Of a stretch of 64,000 bases of DNA, positions 11,101 through 22,810 are shown in pieces. Both the position numbers and the translations under genes were made by a program. The DNA lies in contig JAEHOE010000086.1 of NCBI GenBank assembly GCA_016858145.1, forward strand, positions 434,001 through 498,000, in the 5' to 3' direction. The number at the start of each line of letters is the position of its first letter. The first letter of the stretch is position 1. Source of the stretch: Edaphochlamys debaryana. Taxonomy: Eukaryota; Chlorophyta; Chlorophyceae; Chlamydomonadales. Under the pieces are notes generated by a model. The model was given only the letters and a program-made list of their open reading frames with translations. It had not been told where the DNA came from and did no database searches.

Positions 11101-14100
11101 CTGATCTCTCGCCCGTGTTGCCGTACTGCCCGCAGACCAACCAGATGCTCATGACACCCCTGAACCCCAAGGTGAGAGCCCCGTGGGGTGCAATGATGCA
11201 AAGCACGTGCTGGCTGCCCCGCACCACAAGTCTACAGCACCCTCTGGCCAGGGCCAACTAGAACCACCCACGCCTCGGGGGCCTGCCGATAATGGTCCAT
11301 GCCAACCGTTCCCGTCCATGTCCCGGTCGAGCCAGTCCCCCCAGCATAGCAGCATCCCCAAACCTAAGGCTAATGCCATCCCCTTACGCCATTCGCATGC
11401 GCAGATCAAGCCCCAAGAACGGAATATCACCTTCTACTTTGCGGGTTGGTGCGGATAAGAGCGCGGTGGAGGAGATAGAGGGAGAGGGTGAACAGGGAGC
11501 GGGGGTGAGTGAGGGTGTGGGGGCGGCCCACGACAGCACCCCGCATGCCGCGGTGCCTGTACCCCCTGCCTAGCATGGCAAGCAGGGGGGGCAGAGGGAC
11601 AGTGGGGGAGTGGGTGGGGGAGGGGAGCGGCACTTGAAAGCGCGGCCTGCATACCGAGGTGCCAGTACCCGCTCATCTAACGCCCGGATCCCGAGCGTCT
11701 GGGGCTGGGACTGCGCTGCGCCAGCCCTTGGCCCCATTACTCCCTCTCCCTGCCCCCCGGTGCCTCCCCCAGGCAAGATCTGCGGGGACAACAAGGACCC
11801 CAGGGAGGACACCTCCGCATGGCCCATCTGCCAGACACCCACAAACCCGCTATACAGCGCAGGTGGGTAGCGTGGAAAGGGGAGAGGCCGATGGAACGAG
11901 TCTCAGCGACGGACGCACGTGTGTCCGCTAGGGAAAGCTGCACGCACACAACTTCCCCCCTCACATTGTTGCCGGCGTTCCTCCCCCTCCTCCTCAGGCC
12001 AGCGGCAACAGGTCTACTTCCACCATTCCAAGCGCCCGGGATACAAGATCGTGCCGCGATCTCGGTCGTACGTTCAGGTAAAACCAGATCCCCAAATCCT
12101 CGGGCCGACGTGTATGGCGTGCCTCCGGACCAGGGGTCCTTCGCCCGGCGAGCCCATGGGCCCCATGCTCCCCCTTGAGCCTCGTCTTTCCTGTTTGCAC
12201 CCTGCCACCTCCACTTCCACCTGTATCCACCGCAACCACCTTCTCCCCTGCCTTCCCGCCCACTGTCCCCCGCAGGACATGAGTACGTCCAAGTTCTGCC
12301 TAGCGCCCACGGGGGGAGGCCACGGCAAGAGACAGGTGGGGCCCGCCGCCACCCCACGCTACTAGGCAGGGTCACGGGCCCCCACGCGCCACCGGCCCCG
12401 GGCGTCATCCCCGGGCGTCATCCACCCCCCTCCCACAGCCCTGAAGCCCACGTCCCCGTGCCACTGCATGCCGTGCCCATCGGCCCACACGCCATCCTCA
12501 TCTCCCCATCCCCCGCTCCCAATCCGCACACCCATGCAGGCCCTGGTGGCGCGCTCCGGCTGCATCCCCGTGCCCACCGCCGGCCCACCCCCTTCCCCCA
12601 TGCCACCCGCTTCAAGCACCCTCACGTTCCCCCTGCCCCATGCAGGTCCTGGTGGCCCGCTTCGGCTGCATCCCGGTGCCCATCACGGACTTCGTGCTGC
12701 AGCCCTTTGAGCCCGAGCTGGACTGGGAGGCATTCAGCGTCACCGTCAAGGTGAGGGGCAGGGCCCCGCCCTCATACCCTGTGTCCATGTGTAGAGCGCC
12801 GCTGTCAAAACACACCGGCCCCCCTCCCGCACCGCCGCGCGTGGCCCTCCGTGGCGCCCTGGTCACACACTGCGACAGCCCCCAAGCCCGCCCGCCCCTC
12901 ACCCGCCGCTCAATCGCCCCGGAATGCCCCCTACGTGCGCCGCAGGAGGCGGACGTGCCCCAGATGCACGAGACGCTGGCCGCCATCGATGACGACAGGC
13001 TCAAGAAGATGCAGGTGGGTTGTAGGATGGGACGGGCGAGGGGCAAGGGGCGCGGGTTTCCTTGTTGAGGGGTACTGGCAGCTATCCACGACGACAAGCT
13101 CTCACGAAGGTGCAGGTGGGGCGAGGGGCTTGCAGGTCAGACTGGCAATGGAAGGGACGTGGGCGTGCGTCAGGGGCCTCCCTTGGGGGCAAGGGGAGTC
13201 CGTGTCAACGGGCAGAGGCAGCAGGTTCGGCCATGGCCCGTGGGCCATGGGCCATGGGCCAGCTTTGGCGTCAGGGCCCCACGTCAAAGGCGCGAGCCGG
13301 GCATGCCCGAGGCCCGGGGCTGCTGCAGGCAATGCCCCGCCACCGCTGGGCCCCTGTCCCCTCCCCCGCGGCCCCTGCCTGGCCCCTGGCCCCTGCCCGC
13401 TGAGCCAATGCGACACAACTCACCACGACACTCGCACGTCTTGCTACCCTGCACCAGATGTCTCGGGGCGCCCGCGCCGCTGTGGAGCTCCCACTGCACC
13501 AGCTCCAGCGAGCGAGCTCCAGCGCTGGAAGAATGTGCACAACGTTCGCCCTCCGCCTTGCTCGGCCTGACGCTCGTGCCTCCCCTGCCCCCTGCCTCCC
13601 TCCGAGCGCAGAAGGCGCTGGCGTGTGCGTCCAAGCACCTGTGGTGGAGCAGCCTGTGGGGAGGGATCTTCGGAGACGACGGGCGGTACGACGCGTTCGC
13701 CACGCTCATGGAGGTGGGGTACGGGCGGTACGGCAAGTACGGCAGTACCGCAGGGGATCGAGGGTGGAGTTGGGAGGGAGGCGCAGACGCGGATGGGCAG
13801 GCGGCCGGGCGGGGGAGGGGCCAGGGGTCTTCGGGGACGGCGGGCATTACGGCGCATTCGCAACCGTAGATGGAGGCGACGACGGGTGTCGCTGGCGGGT
13901 GGGCGGGCGGGAAGTGTAAAGAGGGAGGGGCCTGGGGCTGCCCGCTTATCAGAAGCACGGGGTCGCGAGGCAGAAGGCCTGTCGCAGCCACCCTGGGTGG
14001 TGGGCGCAGGCATCTGTACCAGCAGTGGGCCGGGGCGCCGGAGGCCGTGGGTCCGTCAGCGTATCGTAGTCGGACTCCCGCGGCCCCCGGCAAATTTGCT

Positions 14101-14644
14101 GTTCCTCAAGGCCTGAGGTAGGGCCACCCCGCCCGCACCCTCGCATCTTGGCCGCCGTGTACGGGGCTCATGGCTGCCCCCTGACACCCCCGACCCCCGC
14201 CCGCCCACCCCCTGGATCCTGGATCCAGATCCTGCGTGTACGGCTGCGCCATCCGGGCGCGCCACCTGAGAAGTACCGCCAGTTGGACGAACGGTTCCGG
14301 AAGTTCGCGGATTGCGAATTAGGTGAGTCAGGGCTTCGAGTTGGGAGCAAGCTCCTTATCACGTATGTGTACCCGCCCTTGCCTTGGGTCCTGCGTTCCC
14401 TTGCCGTTGTGCCTAACCCAACCCTGTGGGCCCCACACGTTTCCCACCCACCCACTCCCCGCCCCCAGACGACGAGCCGCCACGCAACGTGACGCTGTGC
14501 TCGTACGGGTACGACCGCGGGTTAGAGTCGTACGCGCCCACGCCGTACTGCCAGTGGAACCGTTATGGCAAGTACGGCATCCCCGGGGGGGCCATCTGTG
14601 AGGGCGCCAAGAACATCGCCGAGTGCCCTCGGCCGTGGCAGTGA
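8148..14644 (+). CDS. EGF-module exostosin-like glycosyltransferase (GT47 family)
   Basis: Predicted secretory-pathway protein of about 572 residues. Exons: 8148-8305, 8433-8617, 8944-8989, 9425-9514, 9852-9974, 10161-10261, 10582-10745, 11136-11171, 11405-11444, 11773-11862, 11998-12077, 12276-12335, 12646-12750, 12946-13014, 13612-13713, 14229-14322, 14469-14644. Residues 1-29 look like a signal peptide or membrane anchor (hydrophobic ALAFALVVLLL). Two Cys-rich EGF-like modules follow, with CNERGTCYGGWCHC in the second. The rest is exostosin-like: PRIYIYELPARF opens it, then DEADYFYIPVDF, VTPWGL, NITFYFAG, KFCLAP and a GCIPVPITDF block, the order seen in GT47 proteins. Such proteins are usually Golgi glycosyltransferases; the substrate cannot be told. 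Three late introns carry degraded exon copies. No TGTAA was seen nearby downstream. Confidence 0.9.
11543..11674 (+). repeat. intronic short direct repeat with ~106-bp offset
   Basis: Inside the intron 11445-11772 a block of about 25 bases at 11543 (GCATGCCGCGGTGCCTGTAC) recurs with four or five changes at 11649. The offset of about 106 bases is similar to that of the exon copies in later introns of the same gene. Confidence 0.6.
12532..12590 (+). repeat. degraded copy of the start of exon 12646-12750, including its acceptor
   Basis: This intronic segment repeats the acceptor CATGCAG and the first 13 or so codons of the exon that starts at 12646, 106 bases downstream. It translates as ALVARSGCIPVPT against VLVARFGCIPVPI in the real exon. 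No donor site follows at the equivalent place, so it is a pseudo-exon rather than an alternative exon. Confidence 0.85.
13075..13120 (+). repeat. degraded copy of the end of exon 12946-13014, including its donor
   Basis: The segment CTGGCAGCTATCCACGACGA and what follows repeats the last dozen codons of the upstream exon and its GCAG|GTGGG donor with an offset of about 100 bases. The copy carries a frame-breaking indel before the donor, so it is not usable as coding sequence. GCGAGGGG follows in both copies, so the duplication extends into the intron. Confidence 0.8.
13827..13875 (+). repeat. degraded copy of the end of exon 13612-13713
   Basis: The copy reads VFGDGGHYGAFATVDG where the real exon at 13666-13713 reads IFGDDGRYDAFATLME, offset 161 bases. 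The donor GTGGGG of the exon is replaced by GCGACG in the copy, and there is no acceptor in front of it. Confidence 0.8.
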
Positions 14645-16180
14645 GGGTCCCGTCCGGGCCCAAGATCTGGGCCCCAGCCGGGCCCCACCAACTGCCTTCA
14701 CGGGCTTAGGCCACAGTGCTGTCACGGGCGCACCCCAGCCAGCCCCCACCAACGTCTCAAGAGCCTGCACGGCCGCCCCGGTCGCGTTCCTGGGCAGCGC
14801 TGTAGCGTGCTCGCACCGCGGCCGGGGAAGCGAGGCCACGTTGAGGCCCCAGGGTCGAGAGCCGGGGACACGTGCGCAGGCTGCGGGCCAGGATGACAGC
14901 GCCCGTACGGTGCGATGCCATCACGGGCGCATCGCACGGCAGCAGCCCACCACCGGCGCTGCGCAGTCTCGAGGACGCCGACGTGGCAGTGGGGAAGACC
15001 CGGGCCTGCAGGCTCCGCAGAGGCCTCGGGGGCCTTCACATGGCCAGTCGGCAGAGGGCGCAATGACCCGTCGCAGCCGGTCACGGGCAGCAGCCGGGGG
15101 CTTCAGGGGCCGCAACGGGCGCAGTCGTTTCTTTCGTTGCGGCCCATGCGCCCGCGCGCCTGGAGGGGGTCGGCGCGCGCAGCTACGACACCGCTGCGAC
15201 CCGAGCGGGGTGGGTCCCCGGGGCCCAGCTGTCTGCGGCGGCGGGGTGCGTTGGCGGATGGGCTGTGCTGCGCTGCGCTGCGCTGTGCTGGGTTAGCTGG
15301 ACAGGGAGGCGGCATGTGAGCTGGCAGCTCGTGGCGGCCACCCGGACATTGGGGGCTGCGGCACAGGGAGCGGGCGGGCAGGGCTACACACGGGCGCCTC
15401 CCCGGTGGTGCTGCGCAACAGCGCAAGGCAGGTGGCCTCATGGGTACCGTACCTAGGGGTGGGGCTTGGTGTCTGCGCAAGGCAGGCCTCGGCTTTGGCT
15501 CGGGCAGCGTTGGGAACGGACGCTCCCTGGCTTGGGGCGCGATGCCTCGGGCCCACGTGGCACCAGAGCAGGCGACTGTATGGGGTATCGGGAGGCTGGT
15601 GTGTGGGAGCGGACGACCTCGTGACCCCAACCCCTGGCGGGTCGTGTGGGTGGGGCAAATGCATGTTACACCCCTGGATCCGATTGGGTCGGGGTGGTGC
15701 CTTGCTAGCCGCCGGAAAGCTAGCTGTCGGCGGTGACAAGCGCGCCGTTCTCGCTGCCCTAGTCATCGCATCGCCGGCGGGTGGGCCAGACCCGGTTGTT
15801 CTGATACACTGCAGGCTACCCTCTGTCACGCGTCGTCTGCCTCCATAGCCTGGATGCCGCAGGCGCCCCAGTACCGCCCCGTGGCGCCAGCCCACCACCA
15901 CAGCACAGTACAACTTCACTCGTACAGCCTATCCAGCACGTCATACCGGTATCTCGTCATCCGTACGTCATCATGAGTGCACCGGGGAATGAAGATACTG
16001 CTAGAACTGTATGGTGTAGTAGTGGGTACGGTATCTCCCTCCGCCAACATGAGCATCGGCCAGTCCTCAAGGTGTGCTTGCAATAGCGACCTCCTACCCG
16101 ATCGATATCCCCGAAGCCGCCTAGAGCCCACGCCCGCACACGCACCGCACGCCCGCCCGCGCAGCCTCCCGCGCCCAAGC
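14645..16180. other. convergent intergenic region
   Basis: Between the stop codons of two convergent genes. No gene is supported; it should hold both 3' UTRs. It contains a short GCGCT-type microsatellite near 15265-15290 and a candidate minus-strand poly(A) signal at 15666. Confidence 0.5.
15666..15670 (-). terminator. TGTAA polyadenylation signal (minus strand)
   Basis: TTACA on the plus strand, TGTAA on the minus strand, about 510 bases after the stop of the ankyrin-like gene. It is the first such motif I see downstream; assignment is by position only. Confidence 0.4.
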
Positions 16181-18846
16181 CTAGCTGCGGCGCACAAGGG
16201 CGCGCAGCCCTTCCCACACCCGGTCCACCCCGCGCCCCACACCGCCCCGGCGGAGCGCCCGCTGCTCCCTGGCCCACGCCAGCACCGCCGCAGCCTCGGC
16301 CTCGAGCGGCCCTTCGCCTTCCTCGCATTCAAACCGCCGCCGCGCCCGCTTGACAGTCCCCTGCCAGTCAGCTGGGCAGCCCTCGGCTAGCAGCCACTGC
16401 AGGACGGCCAGTGGCGCGCCCTCGCATGTCTCCTTGCGCCACACGCTGGCCGCGAGGGTGCTGTGGGAGCCCCAGGGGAGGCCGCTGCCTCCCAGGCGAC
16501 GCAGCGCCCGCAGTGCGTGGAGGTCTCCCTGCACCGCGGCGGCAGCCCACACCTTTGCCTCCTCGCCCACCTGCGGTGCAAACCCAAGCGGTAAAGGGTG
16601 GCAGGAAGCGGGGAAGAAAGGCAAGGAGTTCGGGGTCAGAGCGTGCAAACTGAGGCAGGAATTGCAGGCCAGGCGTCAGTCTCAAGGCGCTGAGGTCAGG
16701 GTCCTTGAGTGAGACTTACAGCAAGCATATGCGGCAGGCCACGGCAGGGAACAGGGACCTGAGGCCGCTGAGCGACGGCCCCATACCCCAACTCCCGGCG
16801 CTGCACAGCGGCCCCCTTACCGGGAGGGGCACGCCCCACTCCGTCATCAGGAACTCCAGCGCCTCCTCGCTCCCAGACTCGGTCGCCGCCACCCACAGAT
16901 CCTTGCGCCACTTCCGAGCGCTGCCGCGGCGGCTCCACGGCATTGCCTCCTCCGCGCCGTACTGGTGCTGTCGTACATACCGCATCAGGCGGATGCTGCC
17001 GGAGCGTACGGCGCCCTGGAGAAAGAGAGCCCGCTCGCCGCGGCTGGCCTCTTCCGCCCCGAAGGTCTCTGTCAGCCACTCGGCCACATGTGGCTGGCCC
17101 ACAGTCAGGGCCAAGTCCGTGAGCAGGCCGGGAAGAAGAATGACGCCCCCCGGCGTCTCCTGAATCGCCTTGAGGACTGGGAGGTGTCCGTCCTCGACCG
17201 CACGGAGGACGGCCAAGTCAGCGCCCTCGCGCACGCCCAGGCCGAGGAGGTGGCGCGCGGCGGCGGCATGCCCCGTCTGCAGTGCGTTCAGGACAGGGGA
17301 GGGGCGAACGCGGGTGGACTGGGAGGGCGGCGGGGCCTGGGTCTTTTCGTCCAGTAAGGGGGGCAAGCGAGTCTGGCACGAAAGGGGCTGGAGCTTTTTA
17401 GCATCCCGCTTCCTCTGCAACCCATCCCTACCCATCCAGGCAGAGGCCCGTCCATAGGCCAGCCACTCCCGAGCAAGGCGCGCAGAACGCTGCAACCAAG
17501 GTTTGTTTGCAAGCCCTCCCTTGCATCACCCGCCACGCACGTTTGCCGATGCAGTGAGTCAAGTACTGGTCGCGATGCCTTGACCCTGACCAGTACGTCG
17601 CCCCATCACCCGGCGTACGGGAGTCGACTGACTTCCCGGTAGCTAATTGACCGCCAACCCCGCAGGTTTACGCATGCGTTCAAGCTTGTGCGCTACCGGT
17701 ATGCCCTGCCCGCGCACCTCGACCGCAGCCCTTAGCGCTTCCGGGCCCTCCAGCGGCGCACCCCGGGCCTCCAGCCAGCGAAGCCGCTCCGCCGCCTCCT
17801 CCTCCGGGAGCGCCGCCGTTGCCCGAATCACGGCCCAGGACAGGACCGCGGACGTGCCGAGCTCGCATCCCTGACACATCAGCCACTCGGCCTTTGCCTG
17901 CACGTGCAAAAATCGGGCACAGTCAGGAATCTGTCGTACAGGACTGCAGGCGCAGGGCAGCTGCCGTGAGCGAGGCCTGGCATACGGTATGCGCAGGATA
18001 CTGAGAGCTCGATATCCGCATGATGCTGCAGTGTGGACCCACCTCCCAGTCGGGCAGGGAGCTGCCCACGGCGTGGTTCAGCACTCGCCAGCGCTCCCAA
18101 GCGCAGAGGGCCCCGAGGCCGTCTTGCCGGGCGCACAGCTGCCGGAAGGCAGGGAGCGCACAGCCCTCAGCGGCGCACGCCAGCACATGGGACAAGCCCG
18201 GCTCCGGACAGGTGTCCGGTCGGACGGACAGCAGCCAGTCGAGCAGCTCCACGTGTCCCCCCCGGGCCGCCTCCTCCACTGCCTCCAGGCTCCAAGCTGG
18301 TGAGCCGGGGTCCGCAGGGGGCGGTGTTGGCTCCTGCAGGGCCCACTCGCACACCGCCCTGTGCCCCCCCCGGGCGCCTGCCTCCAACGCAGCCCGGAGG
18401 TAGCCTCCACGTCGCTGCTGTTGCAAGGAGTGCGGGCCCGGCTCACGAAGAGTAGAGGGCCCGCGCCTGTAGATCCACTGGCACGCCTCGAGCCTTCCGG
18501 CCCTGGCAGCTGCCTGCAGCATCGACCGGCCGGGGGGCACCCCGGCTGCCTCTATCGCCAGCGCCAAATTGGTTACATCCCCTGAAGCTGCTACGAGTCG
18601 CACAAAGTGGATCCTCTTGTTAAAGCTGTAGCCGTGGAGCGCGCCAGGCGCTGCCCATTGCTCCGCAAACGCCCAGCTCGGGGCAGGCCTCGAGAGCTGG
18701 ACCTCGCGATGACAATTGAACTGTTCAGCAGCCGCGCGATTGACCAGGCGAAGCGTAAGTGCGACCTCGCTGGGCTGCAGAAAGCTTGCGATACAACTGA
18801 CTATGCCAGGCAGCCATACACAGCTTTCTCGCATGTTCTGCTCCAT
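16181..18846 (-). CDS. ankyrin-like repeat protein with F-box-like N-terminus
   Basis: Four minus-strand exons, 18846-18043, 17897-17718, 17276-16821 and 16570-16181, join in phase 0 to give about 609 residues. Residues 10-45 (LPGIVSCIASFLQPSEVALT) resemble the F-box-like start of a large volvocine family. The remainder is a string of helical repeats of ankyrin type: SMLQAAARAGRLEACQWIY, AARGGHVELLDWLL, AAVETGHAAAARHLL, AAVQGDLHALRALRRLG. The third intron choice (donor GAG|gtgcgc, acceptor ctgcag) was preferred because it rebuilds a clean repeat across the junction. Cys/Trp pairs at the ends of repeats (CEWAL, EWL) are typical. Role unknown; by family it would be a protein-binding scaffold, possibly an SCF substrate adaptor. 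No transmembrane segment is seen. Confidence 0.85.
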
Positions 18847-21800
18847 GAATAGGAAGCCTGTTGCATACTGTTATGTGCAGGGAGCGAGGAGCGAGGAAAA
18901 AATGCCGCTCTAGCCATGGGACCTGGGCCCAGCAGCCCCGCCCAGGCCCAGGTCGCTGCTGATCGATACCTTCGGAGTTTGGCTCATCTGCTAAGAGCTT
19001 GGAGATCCTGAACTGGGGGTATTTGAGCTCCTACCGACGTCCTAGCGCCACACTGGCACCTAGAGCGTCCGGGCGATGCGGCCCAGTGCCACTCTTTCCC
19101 GAACCCCCCCCCCCCTCCATGCCCGGTGCCCCCCTGCCCCCTCCCAACACACGGGCGCTCGGGCGGCCGGGTACCCGCATGGGTTTCCATGGTCTTCCAC
19201 GGGGGCTGGGGCTGCCGTTGTGCCTTGTCACACGGTTGCATGCCCCCATCATCATGGGCTGCTGCAAGCAGGCAGCTCCTGGAGAGCGCCTGTTGTTGGA
19301 GGTGTTGCATGGACAAGGGCATCAGCCGTGAAACTACCGTACGGGCCGTAGGCCAAAGGGACGTGTGCCCAGCGAAGCGTGAACAGGGTCAGCTGAATCC
19401 AGCCATGCCAGGGCAGGCATCGACCGGTGAGCGCCCAGCAACAAAGGCACGGGCCGCAACTTCCCTGGGATGTGGGCCCGAAGCCGGGCCCGTACCAGCA
19501 GGGCCCGTACCAGCAGTGCTGGGCCAGTGGTAGGCAGTGGTCAAAAGCCCGTCTGGCGAGAGGTGACACGGCACCAGAGCTGCATGGCGAGGGACGCGGA
19601 ACTGACACGGTACCCAACTGTCGTGCACATGTACCGCAAGGCACCGGCCCCAGAAAGGCCAAGACGCAGCAAGAGCCAGCACGCAGGAAGTCGACGGCCA
19701 GAGCTGCTAGGGGAGACCGAGGGTTCGAGGTAGAAGCAACTTACAGCTGTTATTACAACATGGGCGACCAAGAACGCATGAGACATAGGGCGGGCCCAAG
19801 GTGGCGCTCATCACATATAAAGCCCGGCATAACGGTATCAACACCCCCCGGGAACAAACGACTGCCGTCAACCCAATAACACATCGAGCATCGCACAAAC
19901 AGATGAAGGGCAGAATTGCGAAGACAACGGAGATGTATGAAGGTTGGTTGTGCCCGGAGGGTCCGAGAATGGCATGGCAGGCCGTCGGCCCACGCGCCAT
20001 ATTCGGCCAACCAGAGGCGTCAGGAAGAAGGACAGATGGGCCACACCACAATCAAATTGGCAAGGCGCTCGCCTTGGAGGAAGCCAGCACACATACCGGT
20101 AGTTAAGCCAACCGCCCCTCCAACACCACAGCCATGGCTCTCCAGAACCCGAACCATCAGGAACCATCAATACTTCCACACCCAACACCTTGGAACGCCA
20201 CAGCAGGCATGGAACCGACCCAGGCGTCTTGCCGAGCATTGCCCAACCCATGAGGCGGGCGCCCTACATACCGTATACCACACATCAACCGTTGGCCGTA
20301 CTACGCGTGATAGGATGAAGGTAAGAAGGGGGGGCGGGCGTGGGCCACAGATGTCCTTCGTCCACCCCTTGCAAATGCGCGTTGCTCTAATTCCAAACGA
20401 TTTGTAAACGCCACTTGCTACAGGACTCTCCGTCCCGGGGACACCGGCACACGCCTGTCCCGATACATCGAAGGGTCCCAGAAGGAATAGGTTCGGCACG
20501 GCGCAACCAACGCGACCACCAGGCTGGGGTACCGGCACCGGTACAGGGTACACCACGGCCCCTACCCCGATTCATCCTCGCGTCTGGCCTGGTTCTTGAT
20601 TTAGGTTCCATGCGGCCTGCAAAGGCATTCGACTTCGCGTTCCGTTCAAATCTATGCGAGGTATGCCGTATGCGAGGTAGCGCCCATGTGCCTGCGCACG
20701 CACGCCGTACATCGGACCACGCCGTACATTGGACCAGGCCACGCGCCCAAATGCACCAGACCGCTCACACAGAACATGCTCGCGGGTAACTACGATGTGA
20801 TTTGTGGATGTATGGGGGAGGCGCGTGCGGAGGAAGAGTTGCCCTCCCCTCGTAAAGGGAATGTGAGACACAGTGCTGCATGCGCCCAACACCAGACCTT
20901 GCCTACGAGGGTGGGGCACTGCCGTCAACACTCCGACCTCAATTGCGAACAAGGCAAGAGCGGCCACCAGGCCACCAGGTTACCCCAGTGAAGTCCGAAG
21001 TACGGCGCCTCGGCTAGGCGGCATGAGAATCGATGACCATCCACCCATCACATCAGCACTTCCAAATCACAATTCAAAACGAAACCGCCAGCTGCTCAGG
21101 GTCCGTGCCCCAGCCCGCTTCGTTCCATGGGGGCTCACAGAAGGGCCCATCCAGGGTCACAGGTCACCACGCCACAGACATATGACCGACTTCAGAAGCT
21201 AGCTCATACGTTGATGGCCCCTCCATCTCCAACTAGGGCCCCTCCGAGGGGATCCGGCGAATGCAGGCGAGCCAGGCCAGTAGCCGGCAGGCAAAAGGGT
21301 AAGCCACGCAGCACTAAGCAGATTATCGAGTTTATTGGTTGCTATATGGCATGCGCGCAGAAGTTCCTAGGCGCGTAGAAGCTCGGCCTCTGCGCTGCGG
21401 CCTAACTGATCAAGAAGCCGGCCCCCGCATCTCGCAAGGCCAGAAGCCGCGTTGTTTAGCAAGGCATAACCCATAAATGCCATGCGTGCACACATGAGTG
21501 CAACGCTCAGAAGAGTCAGTACGGCGGGTAAAGCCCATTGGCGGCACGTACGGTATATAAGGTCCGACAGAAAGTGACCAAGCAGGCCCTTTGACACCCA
21601 GCCGTGCGAAGCATGCAGTAATGAGGCATCCAGGCTGAACCATACTTGCACAATACCAGGCATGCGCTCGCATCTGCCGTCCCGCCAACAAGTCAACCCA
21701 GTCAAGCAAGAGTTAAAGAAGGTAAGAAGGTAAAGAGATCGCATCCTTGCTTGATTGCCACCTTGCATAGATTAAGGAGCAGAGCAAGGCGCCGACACGT

Positions 21801-22810
21801 GTACCGCCGCATGCCAGGCCAGATTTCCATCTTTCCTTGGGAGATGACAAGGCCATGGGGCCCTTCCATGCACGCCCCATAATGGCAGAATTCACACAGT
21901 CTCGCGCCTTTCCCGACCGCTGGGGTCGAGTCCCGCGCTGGTTTCCCTCTCATAAGTTCAGGGGTTCGGGGGGCGATAGCTTGAGGCCCAGTCCTTAATA
22001 AGCACACCGTTCCATCTATGTCCAATAGGCCTAGAAGGTTCGGTCAGGTAAAACAGGATCCATGCCATCACAAAGCCGCCACACGTGGACAGATCATCAG
22101 CACTCTGCAGCGTTACGATCAGTCGCAACCGCCGTCCCATAGTTGCGTCACCCGGGGTTGCACGTTTGGCCGGCGTCCGGTGATGCCCCGCTCTACACCC
22201 GTGCCGTCGCTCTCCACTCCGCCCTCAACTAACTCTCTGACCGTACGGCAACCGAATCTCGCCCATCGTCATCTCCATTGCTCTTGCGATCGATGCATTG
22301 ATCATGTGTCGTACTAGCGGTCCGTCCTGGCGGTGCAGCGGCAAAAAGAAAGCACAGCATGTGTACGTCGCTCTCTGCGGTACGGCAGCCTGTCGCGTCG
22401 ACACGTGACGGCGGCTACAGCCGAAGGATGACGTCGTCAGCATCCCTCCGGTCTCCGTGCCTCCGGCAGCGGGGCTCTCCTTGTGGCGGGTTGTCTCTCG
22501 GGCCCCGCAGCCCCCGTGTATTGGGGCCGCGCGCAGCCGGCACAAGGCGACCATGGGTGCCGCTGACAAGGCCCTTGACCGGCGGCCCGGCGACGGTGGG
22601 AGCTGCGGATGAGGCCTCCACCCGTCCGGCTGAGCCTCACACATACCGTTGGAAGCACTGAGTCAAGCCTCCGCCAGCGCCAGCGACAGCGCCACCCCCG
22701 GCTCGGTCGAGAGCAGGCCTGGCTGGTGGCGCGCGCACGGCTTGCGTTGAGGCATCAAGCATCAAAGGATTGCGACCTCACAGGGGCCTCATGTGGCCGC
22801 AGCCTGGATC
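18847..22810. other. long region without a recognisable gene
   Basis: About 4 kb with somewhat lower GC than the genes around it. Many short open frames exist on both strands but none shows codon structure, conserved motifs or sensible splice partners. Near 19490-19520 a GGGCCCGTACCAGCA unit is repeated twice, and near 20705-20740 a CGCCGTACAT(C/T)GGACCA unit occurs twice. The left end should contain the ankyrin-like gene promoter and the right end the RWP-RK gene 3' UTR. It may contain old transposon debris that I cannot name. Confidence 0.4.

Noticed and set aside
15974..16390. Plus-strand frames opposite the ankyrin-like gene
   Set aside because: They are antisense shadows of the minus-strand exon 16570-16181.
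19707..20051. Minus-strand 114-codon hydrophobic frame
   Set aside because: Composition does not resemble the genes here, with no start context, domain or neighbouring exon.
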